Part shown: piece by piece, positions 7,690-17,024 of the stretch
Numbering within the stretch: the stretch's first letter is position 1
Layout: each line of letters opens with the position of its first letter
Assembly (NCBI GenBank): GCA_963755705.1
Contig: CAVWKW010000003.1
Coordinates: forward strand, 372,001-436,000
Direction: 5' to 3'
Source: JBARDN01 sp963755705
GTDB lineage: Bacteria; Desulfobacterota; Binatia; Binatales; Binataceae
DNA: 64,000 nt
Position numbers and translations under genes: made by a program
Notes under the pieces: generated by a model
Databases searched by the model: none
What the model was told of the DNA's origin: nothing
Seen by the model: only the letters and a program-made list of their open reading frames with translations

Positions 7690-8937
7690 ATGGATACCGA
7701 TACTCCTGCGAGCAAACTGCAGAACCCTGCGCTTGCTCCCGAACCTTCGATTCGCAACCGCGACCTGCGGATGGGAATCAAGTGGTGGATGTGGCTGGCG
7801 GGCTTTTCGATTCTGGCGCTGGTTCTGTACCTGATGCTCTCGAGGCCCAATGGCGCCGCGCCCGGCTCCGCGGGCGGGAAGGCCGCTCACGCGATGCCGC
7901 CGGTGCCGGTGACGGCGGTTGCCGCAAAGATCGGCGACTTGAATCATTATCTTACTGCGATTGGGTCTGTTTCTCCGTTCAATACCGTGACCGTGATGTC
8001 GCGAGTGCCGGGCCAAATCATGAATGTCACCTTCAAGGAAGGTCAGACCGTGAAGGCCGGAGAACTGTTGGCGCAGATCGATCCTCGACCGTACCAGGTT
8101 CAGCTCGAGCAGGCCGAAGGAAACCTTGCCAAGGACCAGGCGTCGCTGACCGATAACAAGATTCTGCTCGCGCGTGACGAAGAGCTTTTCAAGGAAAGCG
8201 TGATCGCGCGCCAGGACCTGGACAATCAACGCGCGACCGAGGCCCAGTTCGAGGGCTCGATTATCAGCGACCAGGCCGCCGTCGACAGTGCGAAGCTCGA
8301 GCTCACCTACAGCCAGGTCACGGCGCCGATCAGCGGAAAGATCGGACTCAGGCTGGTGGACCCCGGCAACATCGTCACGGTCAACCAGGGATTGATCGTG
8401 ATCACGCAGGTGCAGCCAATCGCGGTGCTGTTCAGCATTCCGGAAGACGATCTGCCGCTGGTGGTCACCGATATGAAGTCCAATCCAAATCTGCCGGTCG
8501 AAGCGTGGGATCGCGATTTCAAAACCAAGCTCGCGACCGGCACGCTGCTGACGCTCAGCAACGAGATTGCTCAAACCACCGGCACTATCGTGCTGAAGGC
8601 GGTGTTCCCGAATACCGACAACATGCTGTTTCCGAATCAATTCGTGAACGCACGACTGTTGGTCGGCGTGACCAAGAATGCGATCCTGATTCCGATCGCC
8701 GCGGTGCAGCGCGGCAATGCGCGGGGCTCCTATGTCTTCGTCGTGGCGGCCAACAAGACCGCGGAAAAGCGGGTGGTGACGGTAAGCGCGACCCAGGGAG
8801 ACACGGTTGCGATCGGCACCGGGCTCAAAGCCGGCGAGGCAGTCGTGACCGACGGAGTTGACAAGTTGCGCGCAGGCGCGCTGGTCACGGTGCAGATGGC
8901 CTCGAACAACGCGAGCAGCGACGGCGGCCAGCAATGA
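7690..8937 (+). CDS. mdtA: RND efflux periplasmic adaptor (MdtA/AcrA-like)
   Basis: 415-residue membrane-fusion protein that links an inner-membrane RND pump to an outer-membrane channel. One N-terminal membrane segment (WWMWLAGFSILALVLYLML, about 36-54) leaves the rest in the periplasm. The split lipoyl/barrel-sandwich halves are recognisable (VMSRVPGQIMNVTFKEGQTV and LELTYSQVTAPISGKIGLR), separated by a helical hairpin (EQAEGNLAKDQASL...), then the beta-barrel and membrane-proximal domains. No lipobox is seen. The stop overlaps the next gene's ATG (ATGA), so the adaptor and pump are translationally coupled. No TolC-type gene is in the window. Confidence 0.92.
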   Translation: MDTDTPASKLQNPALAPEPSIRNRDLRMGIKWWMWLAGFSILALVLYLMLSRPNGAAPGSAGGKAAHAMPPVPVTAVAAKIGDLNHYLTAIGSVSPFNTVTVMSRVPGQIMNVTFKEGQTVKAGELLAQIDPRPYQVQLEQAEGNLAKDQASLTDNKILLARDEELFKESVIARQDLDNQRATEAQFEGSIISDQAAVDSAKLELTYSQVTAPISGKIGLRLVDPGNIVTVNQGLIVITQVQPIAVLFSIPEDDLPLVVTDMKSNPNLPVEAWDRDFKTKLATGTLLTLSNEIAQTTGTIVLKAVFPNTDNMLFPNQFVNARLLVGVTKNAILIPIAAVQRGNARGSYVFVVAANKTAEKRVVTVSATQGDTVAIGTGLKAGEAVVTDGVDKLRAGALVTVQMASNNASSDGGQQ

Positions 8938-11900
8938 ACCCGTCGCGGCCGTTTATTCTCCGGCCGATCGCGACCTCGCTCTTGATGGCGGGGCTGATGC
9001 TGGCCGGGATGTTTGCCTACAAGCAGCTACCGGTCTCCGCGCTTCCGGAGGTCGATTATCCGACGATCGAGGTGCTGACCTTCTATCCCGGTGCGAGCCC
9101 GGACGTGATGGCCTCGTCGGTCACGGCGCCGCTCGAGCGCCAGTTCGGGCAAGTGCCCGGGCTCAATCAGATGACCTCGAACAGCTCGTTCGGGAGTTCA
9201 GTTATAACGCTGCAGTTCGTGCTCGACCTGGATATCGACGTCGCCGAGCAGGAGGTACAAGCGGCGATCAACGCGGCCTCGACCTATCTGCCGGCAAATC
9301 TGCCGAATCCTCCGATCTACAGCAAGACCAATCCGGCCGACGCGCCGATTCTGACCCTGGCCCTGACCTCGACCGAGTTGCCGCTGGATCAAGTTGAAGA
9401 TCTGGCCGACACCCGGCTGGCGGAACGCATCTCGCAACTCTCCGGGGTCGGGATGGTAAGTATCAGCGGCGGGCAGAAGCCGGCGGTGCGCGTCAACGCG
9501 AATCCTACCGCCCTGGCCTCGTACGGGCTCAACATGGAAAGCCTGCGCACCGCTATCGCGGCGGCGAACGTTGACGAGGCCAAAGGCAACTTCGACGGCC
9601 CCGAGCAGGCCTACACGATAGGCGCTAACGATCAACTTCTGACTGCGAAGGACTATGGGCCCCTGATCGTCGCGTACCAGAACGGCGCGCCGGTCCGGCT
9701 CTCGGATGTCGCCAGGATCAGCGACGGCGCCGAGAATATCAAGGAAGCCGCGTGGATGAATCTGACGCCGGCCGTGATCCTGAACGTTCAGCGCCAGCCC
9801 AGCGCCAATATTATCGAAGTTGTTGATCGGATCAAAAAGCTGATGCCGCAGCTGAAGGCCGGGCTGCCGTCCTCAGTCAACATCTCGATTCTGACCGACC
9901 GCACGGTCACGATCCGCGCGTCGGTATCCGACGTGCAGTTCGAGCTGATGCTGACCGTGGCGCTGGTGGTGATGGTCATTTTCCTGTTCCTGCGTAATAT
10001 CGCCGCCACGGTGATCCCGAGTATCGCGGTGCCTTTGTCGATCGTCGGCACCTTCGGCGCGATGTACCTGCTCGGCTACAGCCTGAACAACCTGACCCTG
10101 ATGGCCTTGACGATCTCGACCGGATTCGTGGTCGACGACGCGATCGTCATGATCGAAAACATCTCGCGCTTTATAGAAGAGGGGCAGCCGCCGCTGCAGG
10201 CGGCGCTCAACGGCTCGGCGCAGATTGGATTTACGATCGTGTCGCTGACCGTGTCGCTCATCGCGGTGCTGATTCCGCTCTTGTTCATGGGCGATATCGT
10301 CGGACGGCTGTTCCGCCAGTTTGCGATCACGCTCGCGATCACGATCTTGGTGTCGGCGGTGGTGTCGTTGACCCTGACGCCGATGATGTGTTCGCGGCTT
10401 CTGCGGCACAAACCGCAACGTGAACAGAACCGGCTGTACCGCAAGTCCGAGCAGATCTTCGAAGACACGATCGCGTTCTACGGCAAGACTCTGCGCTGGG
10501 TGCTACGCCATGAACAGGCGACGCTGGCGGTCGCGATCGCGACGCTGGTGCTCACGATTGTTTTGTTCATCATCGCACCCAAGGGTTTTTTCCCGGTGCA
10601 GGACACCGGCGTGATCGAGGGAGTTTCTGAAGCGCCGCAGACGATTTCGTTCCCCGCGATGGCCTCGCGCCAGCAGGACCTTGCCAAAACCATCCTGCAA
10701 GACCCGTCGGTGCAGAGCTTGTCCTCGTTCGTCGGGATCGACGGAACCAACACTACCATCAACAGCGGGCGCTTTCTGATCAATCTCAAGCCGCAAGCCG
10801 AACGCTCGCAAACCATTACCCAGGTGATCGCGGGGCTGCAGAATGCTACTTCGCAAATCCAGGGGATCGATCTGTACTTGCAGCCGGTGCAGGATTTGAC
10901 CGTCGAAGACCGTCTCAGCCGCACCGAATATCAGTACAGCCTCGAAGATTCCAATCCGGATGAGCTTAACCTGTGGACCTCGCGCCTGATGGCAAAGCTC
11001 AAGACGATGCCGCAGTTGAGCGATCTTGCTACCGACCAGCAGAACCATGGACTCGAAGCCGATCTGACTATCGATCGCAACACCGCGTCGCGGCTCGGAA
11101 TCCCGCTGCAATCGATCGACAACACGCTGTACGACGCGTATGGCCAGCGCCAGATCTCGACCATCTTCACCCAGCTCAACCAGTACCATGTGGTGCTCGA
11201 CGTCGCGCCCGAGTTCTCGCAGGATCCCGCGGCGCTTGCCGATCTCTATTTTCCCTCGACTGGCGGCGGCGAGGTTCCGCTAAGCACCTTTACCCAGACC
11301 TCGAAAACTCAGACGCCGCTGGTGGTGAACCACGAGGGCCAGTTTCCGGCCGTGACGATCTCATTCGATGTGGGCGCGGGATATTCGCTCGGCGACGCGG
11401 TCAACGCGATCAAGCAGGCCGAATCCGAGATCGCGATGCCGGCGAGTATTCAGGTCGCATTCCAGGGGACCGCGCAGGCGTTCCAGGCCTCGCTGGCCAA
11501 CGAACCGATCCTGATCCTGGCGGCGCTGATCACGGTCTATATAGTGCTCGGAGTTCTGTACGAGAGTTACATCCATCCGATCACAATTCTCTCGACGCTG
11601 CCGTCGGCCGGAGTGGGCGCGATTCTGGCGCTTATGATCTGCGGTGAGGACCTGAACGTGATCGCACTCATCGGCATCATCCTGCTCATCGGTATCGTCA
11701 AGAAAAATGCGATCATGATGATCGATTTTGCGCTCGAGGCGCAGCGCAAGGAGGGTAAGCCGCCGCGCGAGGCGATTTACCAGGCGTGCCTGCTGCGCTT
11801 CCGGCCCATCATGATGACGACGATGGCCGCCTTGCTTGGCGGGTTGCCGCTCGCATTGGGCACCGGCACCGGGTCAGAGCTTCGGCGCCCGCTCGGGGTC

Positions 11901-12056
11901 ACGATCGTGGGCGGCCTGCTTTTGAGCCAGCTCCTCACTCTCTACACCACGCCGGTTATTTTTCTCGCCTTCGAGCGGCTGGCGGAACGCTTGTCGGGTG
12001 CGCCCGTGCCCGCTAAGGACGAGGTGCCCGGCTCGGTGGGAGCACCGGCTTCGTGA
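8934..12056 (+). CDS. mdtB: RND multidrug efflux permease, MdtB-like
   Basis: 1040 residues, full length for the HAE1/AcrB family. The order is standard: helix 1, periplasmic porter half, helices 2-6 with TISTGFVVDDAIVMIENI carrying the paired Asp residues of the proton relay in helix 4, a second porter half, and helices 8-12 ending with IMMTTMAALLGGLPLALGTG. It overlaps the adaptor gene by 4 bases and the following permease by 4 bases. Two different permeases after one adaptor is the layout of the MdtABC heteromeric pump, so this protein probably forms a mixed trimer with its neighbour. Substrate not predictable. Confidence 0.93.
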   Translation: MNPSRPFILRPIATSLLMAGLMLAGMFAYKQLPVSALPEVDYPTIEVLTFYPGASPDVMASSVTAPLERQFGQVPGLNQMTSNSSFGSSVITLQFVLDLDIDVAEQEVQAAINAASTYLPANLPNPPIYSKTNPADAPILTLALTSTELPLDQVEDLADTRLAERISQLSGVGMVSISGGQKPAVRVNANPTALASYGLNMESLRTAIAAANVDEAKGNFDGPEQAYTIGANDQLLTAKDYGPLIVAYQNGAPVRLSDVARISDGAENIKEAAWMNLTPAVILNVQRQPSANIIEVVDRIKKLMPQLKAGLPSSVNISILTDRTVTIRASVSDVQFELMLTVALVVMVIFLFLRNIAATVIPSIAVPLSIVGTFGAMYLLGYSLNNLTLMALTISTGFVVDDAIVMIENISRFIEEGQPPLQAALNGSAQIGFTIVSLTVSLIAVLIPLLFMGDIVGRLFRQFAITLAITILVSAVVSLTLTPMMCSRLLRHKPQREQNRLYRKSEQIFEDTIAFYGKTLRWVLRHEQATLAVAIATLVLTIVLFIIAPKGFFPVQDTGVIEGVSEAPQTISFPAMASRQQDLAKTILQDPSVQSLSSFVGIDGTNTTINSGRFLINLKPQAERSQTITQVIAGLQNATSQIQGIDLYLQPVQDLTVEDRLSRTEYQYSLEDSNPDELNLWTSRLMAKLKTMPQLSDLATDQQNHGLEADLTIDRNTASRLGIPLQSIDNTLYDAYGQRQISTIFTQLNQYHVVLDVAPEFSQDPAALADLYFPSTGGGEVPLSTFTQTSKTQTPLVVNHEGQFPAVTISFDVGAGYSLGDAVNAIKQAESEIAMPASIQVAFQGTAQAFQASLANEPILILAALITVYIVLGVLYESYIHPITILSTLPSAGVGAILALMICGEDLNVIALIGIILLIGIVKKNAIMMIDFALEAQRKEGKPPREAIYQACLLRFRPIMMTTMAALLGGLPLALGTGTGSELRRPLGVTIVGGLLLSQLLTLYTTPVIFLAFERLAERLSGAPVPAKDEVPGSVGAPAS

Positions 12057-15000
12057 GCGAACTATTCATTCGCAATTCGGTCGGAACCACGCTGCTGACG
12101 ATTGCGCTGGCGCTGGGCGGTTTGGTCGGCTTTCGCCTGTTGCCGGTATCGCCCCTGCCGCAGGTAGATTTTCCGACCATCCAGGTGCAGGCGAGTCTTC
12201 CGGGTGCGAGTCCGGAGACGATGGCGTCGTCGGTGGCGACGCCGCTCGAGCGGCAGTTCGGGCGAATCGCGAGTTTGACCCAATTGACTTCGGCCAGTTC
12301 GCTGGGCGCGGTCTCGATCGTTCTGCAGTTTGATCTGAACCGGAATATAGACGCCGCCGCCCGCGACGTTCAGGCCGCGATCAACGCGGCGCGCAGCCAG
12401 CTTCCGAGCAACCTGCCGTCGAACCCGACCTACCGCAAGGTCAATCCGGCTGACTCGCCGATCCTGATCATCGCGCTCACCTCTGACAGCAAGACTCGCG
12501 GCCAGATGTATGATGCGGCCTATTCGATCCTGGCGCAGAAGCTCTCCCAGGTTCTGGGGGTTGGACAGGTGATCGTGGGCGGCAGCGCGCTGCCCGCGGT
12601 CCGGGTTGATCTGAACCCTACGCAGCTTAACGCTTACGGTATCGGTCTGGAGCAGGTCCGCTCGGTCTTGGCGGGGGCGAACGTCAACAGCCCCAAAGGC
12701 GAAGTCTCCGACGGCCAGACCACCTACCTGATCAATGACACCGACCAGTTGCTCCAGGCGAGCCAATACAGTCCGCTGATCGTGTCGTACGTCAACGGCG
12801 CCGCGGTGCACCTTTCCGATCTGGGCGCGGTGACCGATTCGGTTCAGGACGTGCGCAATGCCGGAGTGGTCGATAGCCAGCCCGCCGTCCTGATAATCAT
12901 TTTCCGCCAGCCAGCGGCGAATATTATCGACACCGTCCAGCGCGTGAAGGACTCGATGCCGGGGTTGCAGGCTTCGATCTCGCCCGCGATCAAGCTCACG
13001 GTGGTGATGGATCGCACGACCACGATCAAGGCGTCGGTCGATGACGTCGAGTTCACGCTTCTGCTCTCGGTCGCGCTGGTGGTCATGGTGGTGTTCGTGT
13101 TCCTGCGCAATCTGCGCGCCACGATGATCCCGGGCGTGGTGGTGCCGCTGTCGCTGATCGGCACCTTTGGCATCATGTACCTGTGCGGCTACAGCCTGGA
13201 CAACCTGTCATTGATGGCGCTGACGATCTCGACCGGCTTCGTGGTCGATGACGCGATTGTGGTGGTCGAGAATATCTCGCGGTTTCTCGAGCAGGGCGTA
13301 CCCCCGTTCGAGGCCGCGGTGCGCGGCGCCAGTGGAATCGGATTCACCGTAATTTCGATGAGCATCTCGCTCATCGCCGTGTTCATCCCGATCCTGGTGA
13401 TGGGCGGAATCGTCGGACGGCTGTTCCGCGAATTCGCGGTTACCCTGTCCTCCGCAATCGCGGTGTCGCTGGTGCTTTCGCTGACGACTACGCCGATGAT
13501 GTGCGCGAAACTGCTCAGAGCGCACGATGCCCAACGCCACGGCAGGATCTACCGCGTGTTCGAAGGGGGCTTCAACGCCCTGCTGAGCGGCTATGAAACC
13601 GGATTGAGATGGGTTCTGGAGCATCAGCCGTTCACACTCGGGGTCTTTTTCGTCACGCTCGGGATCAGCATCTACATGTTCTACGCCATCCCCAAGGGAT
13701 TCTTCCCGCAGCAGGACACCGGCCGCATGATGGGGATGCTGCTGGCCGATCAGGATACGTCGTTTCAATCGATTCAGGGGAAGCTGACCGAATTCGTGAA
13801 GGTCCTGGACGAGGATCCGGCGATCGATCACGTGATTGCGTTCGCGGGCGGAAACTCCGGCCAGCCGGTCAACACCGCGCGCATGTTCATCACGCTCAAG
13901 CCGCTGAGTGAACGGAAAGTCGGCGTGATGGATGTAATCGGCAGGGTGCGCAAGAAGGTCGCGCATATTGCGGGTGCCACGCTATATCTGCAGGCCGCGC
14001 AGGATCTGACTATCGGCGGCAGAATGTCGAACGCGCAATATCAGTACACGCTTCAAGGCGAGGATCTGAATCAGCTCAACCACTTCGCTCCGCTGTTGCT
14101 GGCCAAGCTGCAAACCGTGCGCCAGTTGACCGACGTGAGCAGCGACCAGCAGAACAGCGGCCTTGCCGCCAACCTGGTGATCGACCGCAAGACCGCTTCG
14201 AGGCTTGGAATTTCGCCGCAACTGATCGACGACACTCTCTACGACGCCTTCGGGCAGCGGCTGGTTTCGACGATGTACACGCAGCTCAACCAGTATTACG
14301 TGGTGGAAGAAGTTGAGCCCAAGTTCTGGCAGAACCCGGATTCGCTGTCAGAAATTTATGTGCAAACCAGCTCAGGCCAGGAAGTGCCGCTCAGCACCTT
14401 CACCCATTACGAGCCGAGCATTACCGCGCTGGCGGTGAACCATCAGGGCCAGTTCCCGTCGGTCACGATATCGTTCAATCTCCGGCCCGGGGTGTCGTTG
14501 GGCGAGGCGGTCGGATTAATCAACGACGCACAGGCACAGATCGCGATGCCGGCGAGTATCAGCGGGAATTTCCAGGGGACCGCCCAGGCCTTTCAGGCCT
14601 CGCTCGCGAACGAGCCGATGCTGATCGCCGCGGCGCTGTTCGCGGTGTATATAGTGCTCGGCATTCTCTATGAAAGTTACATACATCCCATCACCATCCT
14701 CTCGACGTTGCCGTCGGCCGGAGTAGGCGCGCTGCTCGCGCTCCAGATCACTCACAACGATCTTTCGATCATCGCGCTTATCGGCATCATCCTGCTGATT
14801 GGGATCGTCAAGAAGAATGCGATCATGATGATCGACTTCGCGCTCGAAGCGCAGCGTCTCGAGGGCAAGCCGGCCCGCGACGCCATCTACGAAGCCTGCA
14901 TTCTGCGCTTTCGGCCGATCATGATGACCACGATGGCGGCGCTGCTCGGTGGACTGCCGCTCGCGGTCGGCACGGGCACCGGCTCGGAGTTGCGCCGTCC

Positions 15001-15166
15001 GCTGGGTATCGCGATAGTCGGCGGACTGATCGTGAGCCAGATGCTCACGCTGTTTACAACGCCGGTGGTTTTTCTTTACCTCGAGCGGGTTCGGGTAGGA
15101 TGGGTAGCCGGATGGAAGCGAATCGTCGGGACCTCGGCGCCGGCTCCGGCCGATACGCGCGCGTAG
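12053..15166 (+). CDS. mdtC: RND multidrug efflux permease, MdtC-like
   Basis: 1037 residues and a clear paralog of the preceding permease, sharing long stretches such as FQGTAQAFQASLANEP and IMMTTMAALLGGLPLA. The proton-relay helix reads LTISTGFVVDDAIVVVENI. The GTG start overlaps the upstream stop (GTGA), so the three genes form one coupled operon. In E. coli MdtB and MdtC work as a 2:1 heterotrimer with MdtA and TolC; the same use here is inferred from order and sequence. The gene ends 12 bases from the convergent lipoprotein gene. Confidence 0.93.
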   Translation: MSELFIRNSVGTTLLTIALALGGLVGFRLLPVSPLPQVDFPTIQVQASLPGASPETMASSVATPLERQFGRIASLTQLTSASSLGAVSIVLQFDLNRNIDAAARDVQAAINAARSQLPSNLPSNPTYRKVNPADSPILIIALTSDSKTRGQMYDAAYSILAQKLSQVLGVGQVIVGGSALPAVRVDLNPTQLNAYGIGLEQVRSVLAGANVNSPKGEVSDGQTTYLINDTDQLLQASQYSPLIVSYVNGAAVHLSDLGAVTDSVQDVRNAGVVDSQPAVLIIIFRQPAANIIDTVQRVKDSMPGLQASISPAIKLTVVMDRTTTIKASVDDVEFTLLLSVALVVMVVFVFLRNLRATMIPGVVVPLSLIGTFGIMYLCGYSLDNLSLMALTISTGFVVDDAIVVVENISRFLEQGVPPFEAAVRGASGIGFTVISMSISLIAVFIPILVMGGIVGRLFREFAVTLSSAIAVSLVLSLTTTPMMCAKLLRAHDAQRHGRIYRVFEGGFNALLSGYETGLRWVLEHQPFTLGVFFVTLGISIYMFYAIPKGFFPQQDTGRMMGMLLADQDTSFQSIQGKLTEFVKVLDEDPAIDHVIAFAGGNSGQPVNTARMFITLKPLSERKVGVMDVIGRVRKKVAHIAGATLYLQAAQDLTIGGRMSNAQYQYTLQGEDLNQLNHFAPLLLAKLQTVRQLTDVSSDQQNSGLAANLVIDRKTASRLGISPQLIDDTLYDAFGQRLVSTMYTQLNQYYVVEEVEPKFWQNPDSLSEIYVQTSSGQEVPLSTFTHYEPSITALAVNHQGQFPSVTISFNLRPGVSLGEAVGLINDAQAQIAMPASISGNFQGTAQAFQASLANEPMLIAAALFAVYIVLGILYESYIHPITILSTLPSAGVGALLALQITHNDLSIIALIGIILLIGIVKKNAIMMIDFALEAQRLEGKPARDAIYEACILRFRPIMMTTMAALLGGLPLAVGTGTGSELRRPLGIAIVGGLIVSQMLTLFTTPVVFLYLERVRVGWVAGWKRIVGTSAPAPADTRA

Positions 15167-15177
15167 GTCGCGTCCGC

Positions 15178-16092
15178 TCAGCGGCTCGAGATGCGCGGAA
15201 CGATACTCGCGCCGCTTATCAGGATCAGAACCTCAGAGCGCCGATTCTCCGGATCGAGCCGCGCAACGTACGCGGGCAACGCACTCTTTCCAAGTCCGAC
15301 ATCGGTCCGCGCGTCGCAGCCGCATCGCGCCGCAAGGCCGTCGTTGATCGCCGCGAAGCGGTCCAGGTGCAGCGCCGCGATCGGTAGCGAGCCCTCCGCA
15401 ATCGCCAGCCGCAACACGCCGTCGTCGCCGACTTCAGGATCTTCGATCATCGGCGTGCCCGCCACGGTTGCGGTCTCAATTACCCAGTCGCGGAATTTGG
15501 CTTCGCTCATTCGGCCCGTGTGCGAGTTTTCTTTCTGCAGCTCGGTGATCGCGCCCTTGAGCGCGGTCTTGGTCGCGCGAGTCGGATGTGAGCGCTGGAT
15601 GTTCACCAGCTTCCACATCTGCTTCGACCACTGCGCGACCTCCGCACGGCTCGCCCCGGGCGTGGCCTCATAGTCCTCGGCCGCCGATTCGGCGCCGGCT
15701 AAATCGCCGCCTTTGAGCGCATGCTCGACCCGGTCGGCGTCGTTCTGCGCAATTGCGGCATTCACCCGGGCCAGAATGGGATCGCTGTTGCTGCCGGGTT
15801 CGGCGGCGGCCTGGGCGCAAGTCTGCTGTTGCTCGGCCAGAGGAAACGACGGCGCACCAATAGTGAAATCGGTGACGCACAAATCGTCCTTGACCTCGCG
15901 CAGTTCGGCGGCGGAAAGATTTTCGGGATGCGCCGAAAGAGCGACGAGCTCCGGTCGCGCGCCCGCGTAGTCGCCCGCCTTCATCCGGGTTCGTGCGGAA
16001 GTAAGCGCGCTCGGAGCGCATCCTGCCGCCGCGAGCGCAAGCGCACCAGCGATCGCGCTCGCCGCTATCAAGCGCTTTCGTGAGGAATCCAT
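15178..16092 (-). CDS. Predicted outer-membrane or periplasmic lipoprotein of unknown function
   Basis: 304 residues from the ATG at 16092. The N-terminus (KRLIAASAIAGALALAAAGC) is a lipoprotein signal with Cys25 as the acylated residue. The rest is Ala-rich and mostly helical, with repeated patterns such as MKAGDYAGARPELVALSAHPENLSAA and LKGGDLAGAESAAEDYEA reminiscent of degenerate TPR helices. I recognise no enzyme motif. A longer frame extends upstream to 16332, but its composition is unlike a signal sequence, so I prefer the later start. It lies between the efflux operon (convergent) and the Tad locus (divergent); it could be an accessory lipoprotein of either or neither. Confidence 0.7.
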   Translation of the reverse strand: MDSSRKRLIAASAIAGALALAAAGCAPSALTSARTRMKAGDYAGARPELVALSAHPENLSAAELREVKDDLCVTDFTIGAPSFPLAEQQQTCAQAAAEPGSNSDPILARVNAAIAQNDADRVEHALKGGDLAGAESAAEDYEATPGASRAEVAQWSKQMWKLVNIQRSHPTRATKTALKGAITELQKENSHTGRMSEAKFRDWVIETATVAGTPMIEDPEVGDDGVLRLAIAEGSLPIAALHLDRFAAINDGLAARCGCDARTDVGLGKSALPAYVARLDPENRRSEVLILISGASIVPRISSR

Positions 16093-16588
16093 CACATTCC
16101 GATTATGCACCCGCAAGGGCGGTCCAATGCAATCGCAACTTTTCCACTGCTCGATTCGTGCCGATTCCCAAGTGGCAAAAGTCGGCCAGGGGCGCAGTGT
16201 CTCAACTGATGTTCCGCACGGTGCGTTGAATCGAGTCGCGTGGGCATCGTCATGACTCGAAGTGCGCGTTGGATGCGTTTGCTGGTCACTGACAGCGCCG
16301 CGCGGGCGACGGCATACAATTTCATTCGACACTGCGTTCGGCGAAATTAGTATTTGCGCCGATCTGAAACACTATTCATTCGGTCAGAGTATTCGCAGCG
16401 TCCCGCTTCCGCACAATGGTTGTCTCATTAGTGGGAAGTGATTTCTTGCAAGTGCTACGGACCTGCCCTGGTGCGGTCTTTTGCCGTGGCATGACCTCTG
16501 CACTTGTCATCATGTCGAAAGCTGAAAACGGGAACGCAATTCCGAATCAACCAACGAGCAAAGCGCTCGAAGAGGGTAAGTACGAGTC
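16093..16588 (+). promoter_or_regulatory. Regulatory region before flp with a sigma-54 (-24/-12) promoter
   Basis: A 496-base gap without a gene. TGGCATGACCTCTGCA at 16487-16502 matches the RpoN consensus TGGCACG-N4-TTGCA, with GG (16488-16489) and GC (16500-16501) exactly 12 bases apart. About 70 bases upstream lies a perfect inverted repeat ACAA-TGG-TTGT (16413-16423), suitably placed for an enhancer-binding protein. Transcription would start near 16513, giving a leader of about 75 bases before flp. I see nothing else of note. Confidence 0.65.
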
Positions 16589-16768
16589 ATGAAGAACTGG
16601 ATCACCAAGATGTACGTGCGAATGCATACGGGCAAAGGTCAGACGATGACCGAGTATGTATTGATCATAGCGGCAATCGCGGTTGCCGGGTACATCGCGT
16701 ACCAGGGTCTCGAGGGCGGAATAAACACGATCATAACTAATGTTACAAACACCTTGAAGGGCGCTTGA
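16589..16768 (+). CDS. flp: Flp-family type IVb pilin, 59 aa
   Basis: Major pilin subunit of the Tad (tight adherence) fibre. The 59-residue prepilin has a 17-residue leader ending in KG. The mature end QTMTEYVLIIAAIAVAG carries the Glu5-Tyr6 pair that defines Flp pilins, followed by a single hydrophobic helix and a short tail. Cleavage after Gly17 would need a prepilin peptidase, none of which is encoded nearby. GAGG lies about 12 bases upstream of the ATG. A -24/-12 promoter lies about 90 bases upstream, so the pilin probably depends on sigma-54. The 256-base gap to cpaB may let pilin be made in excess of the assembly machine. Confidence 0.92.
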   Translation: MKNWITKMYVRMHTGKGQTMTEYVLIIAAIAVAGYIAYQGLEGGINTIITNVTNTLKGA

Positions 16769-17024
16769 AAGCGCGCGGCGCGGCGAAAGATCTTCGCGGC
16801 GTCGTACGATCGCGGCTGGCGGCGGGTTCGTTATCCCGCTGTCGGCAGGCGCAGCTGAATCGACTGGCTAAAACGGTGCAACCTAAGCGGTCAATCGGTG
16901 CCGGACCGCGGCGAAAGTAAACAGCGGACTGAACAGATCGAAATCGTAGTGAGCCATTAGTCAGGCGCACTAAGAGGAAGTTTATCCCAGCGGGCCGCGC
17001 GAGCGGGCGGAACGGAGGGGAGAC

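Noticed and set aside
7525..8934. 469-residue open frame antisense to the efflux adaptor
   Set aside because: High-GC third positions keep the opposite strand open; its translation is His/Arg/Gln-rich with no family motif, while the adaptor on the other strand is clear.
16783..16797. Attenuator hairpin between flp and cpaB
   Set aside because: Only a 5-bp stem (GCGAA/TTCGC) without a T-tract; too weak to call.
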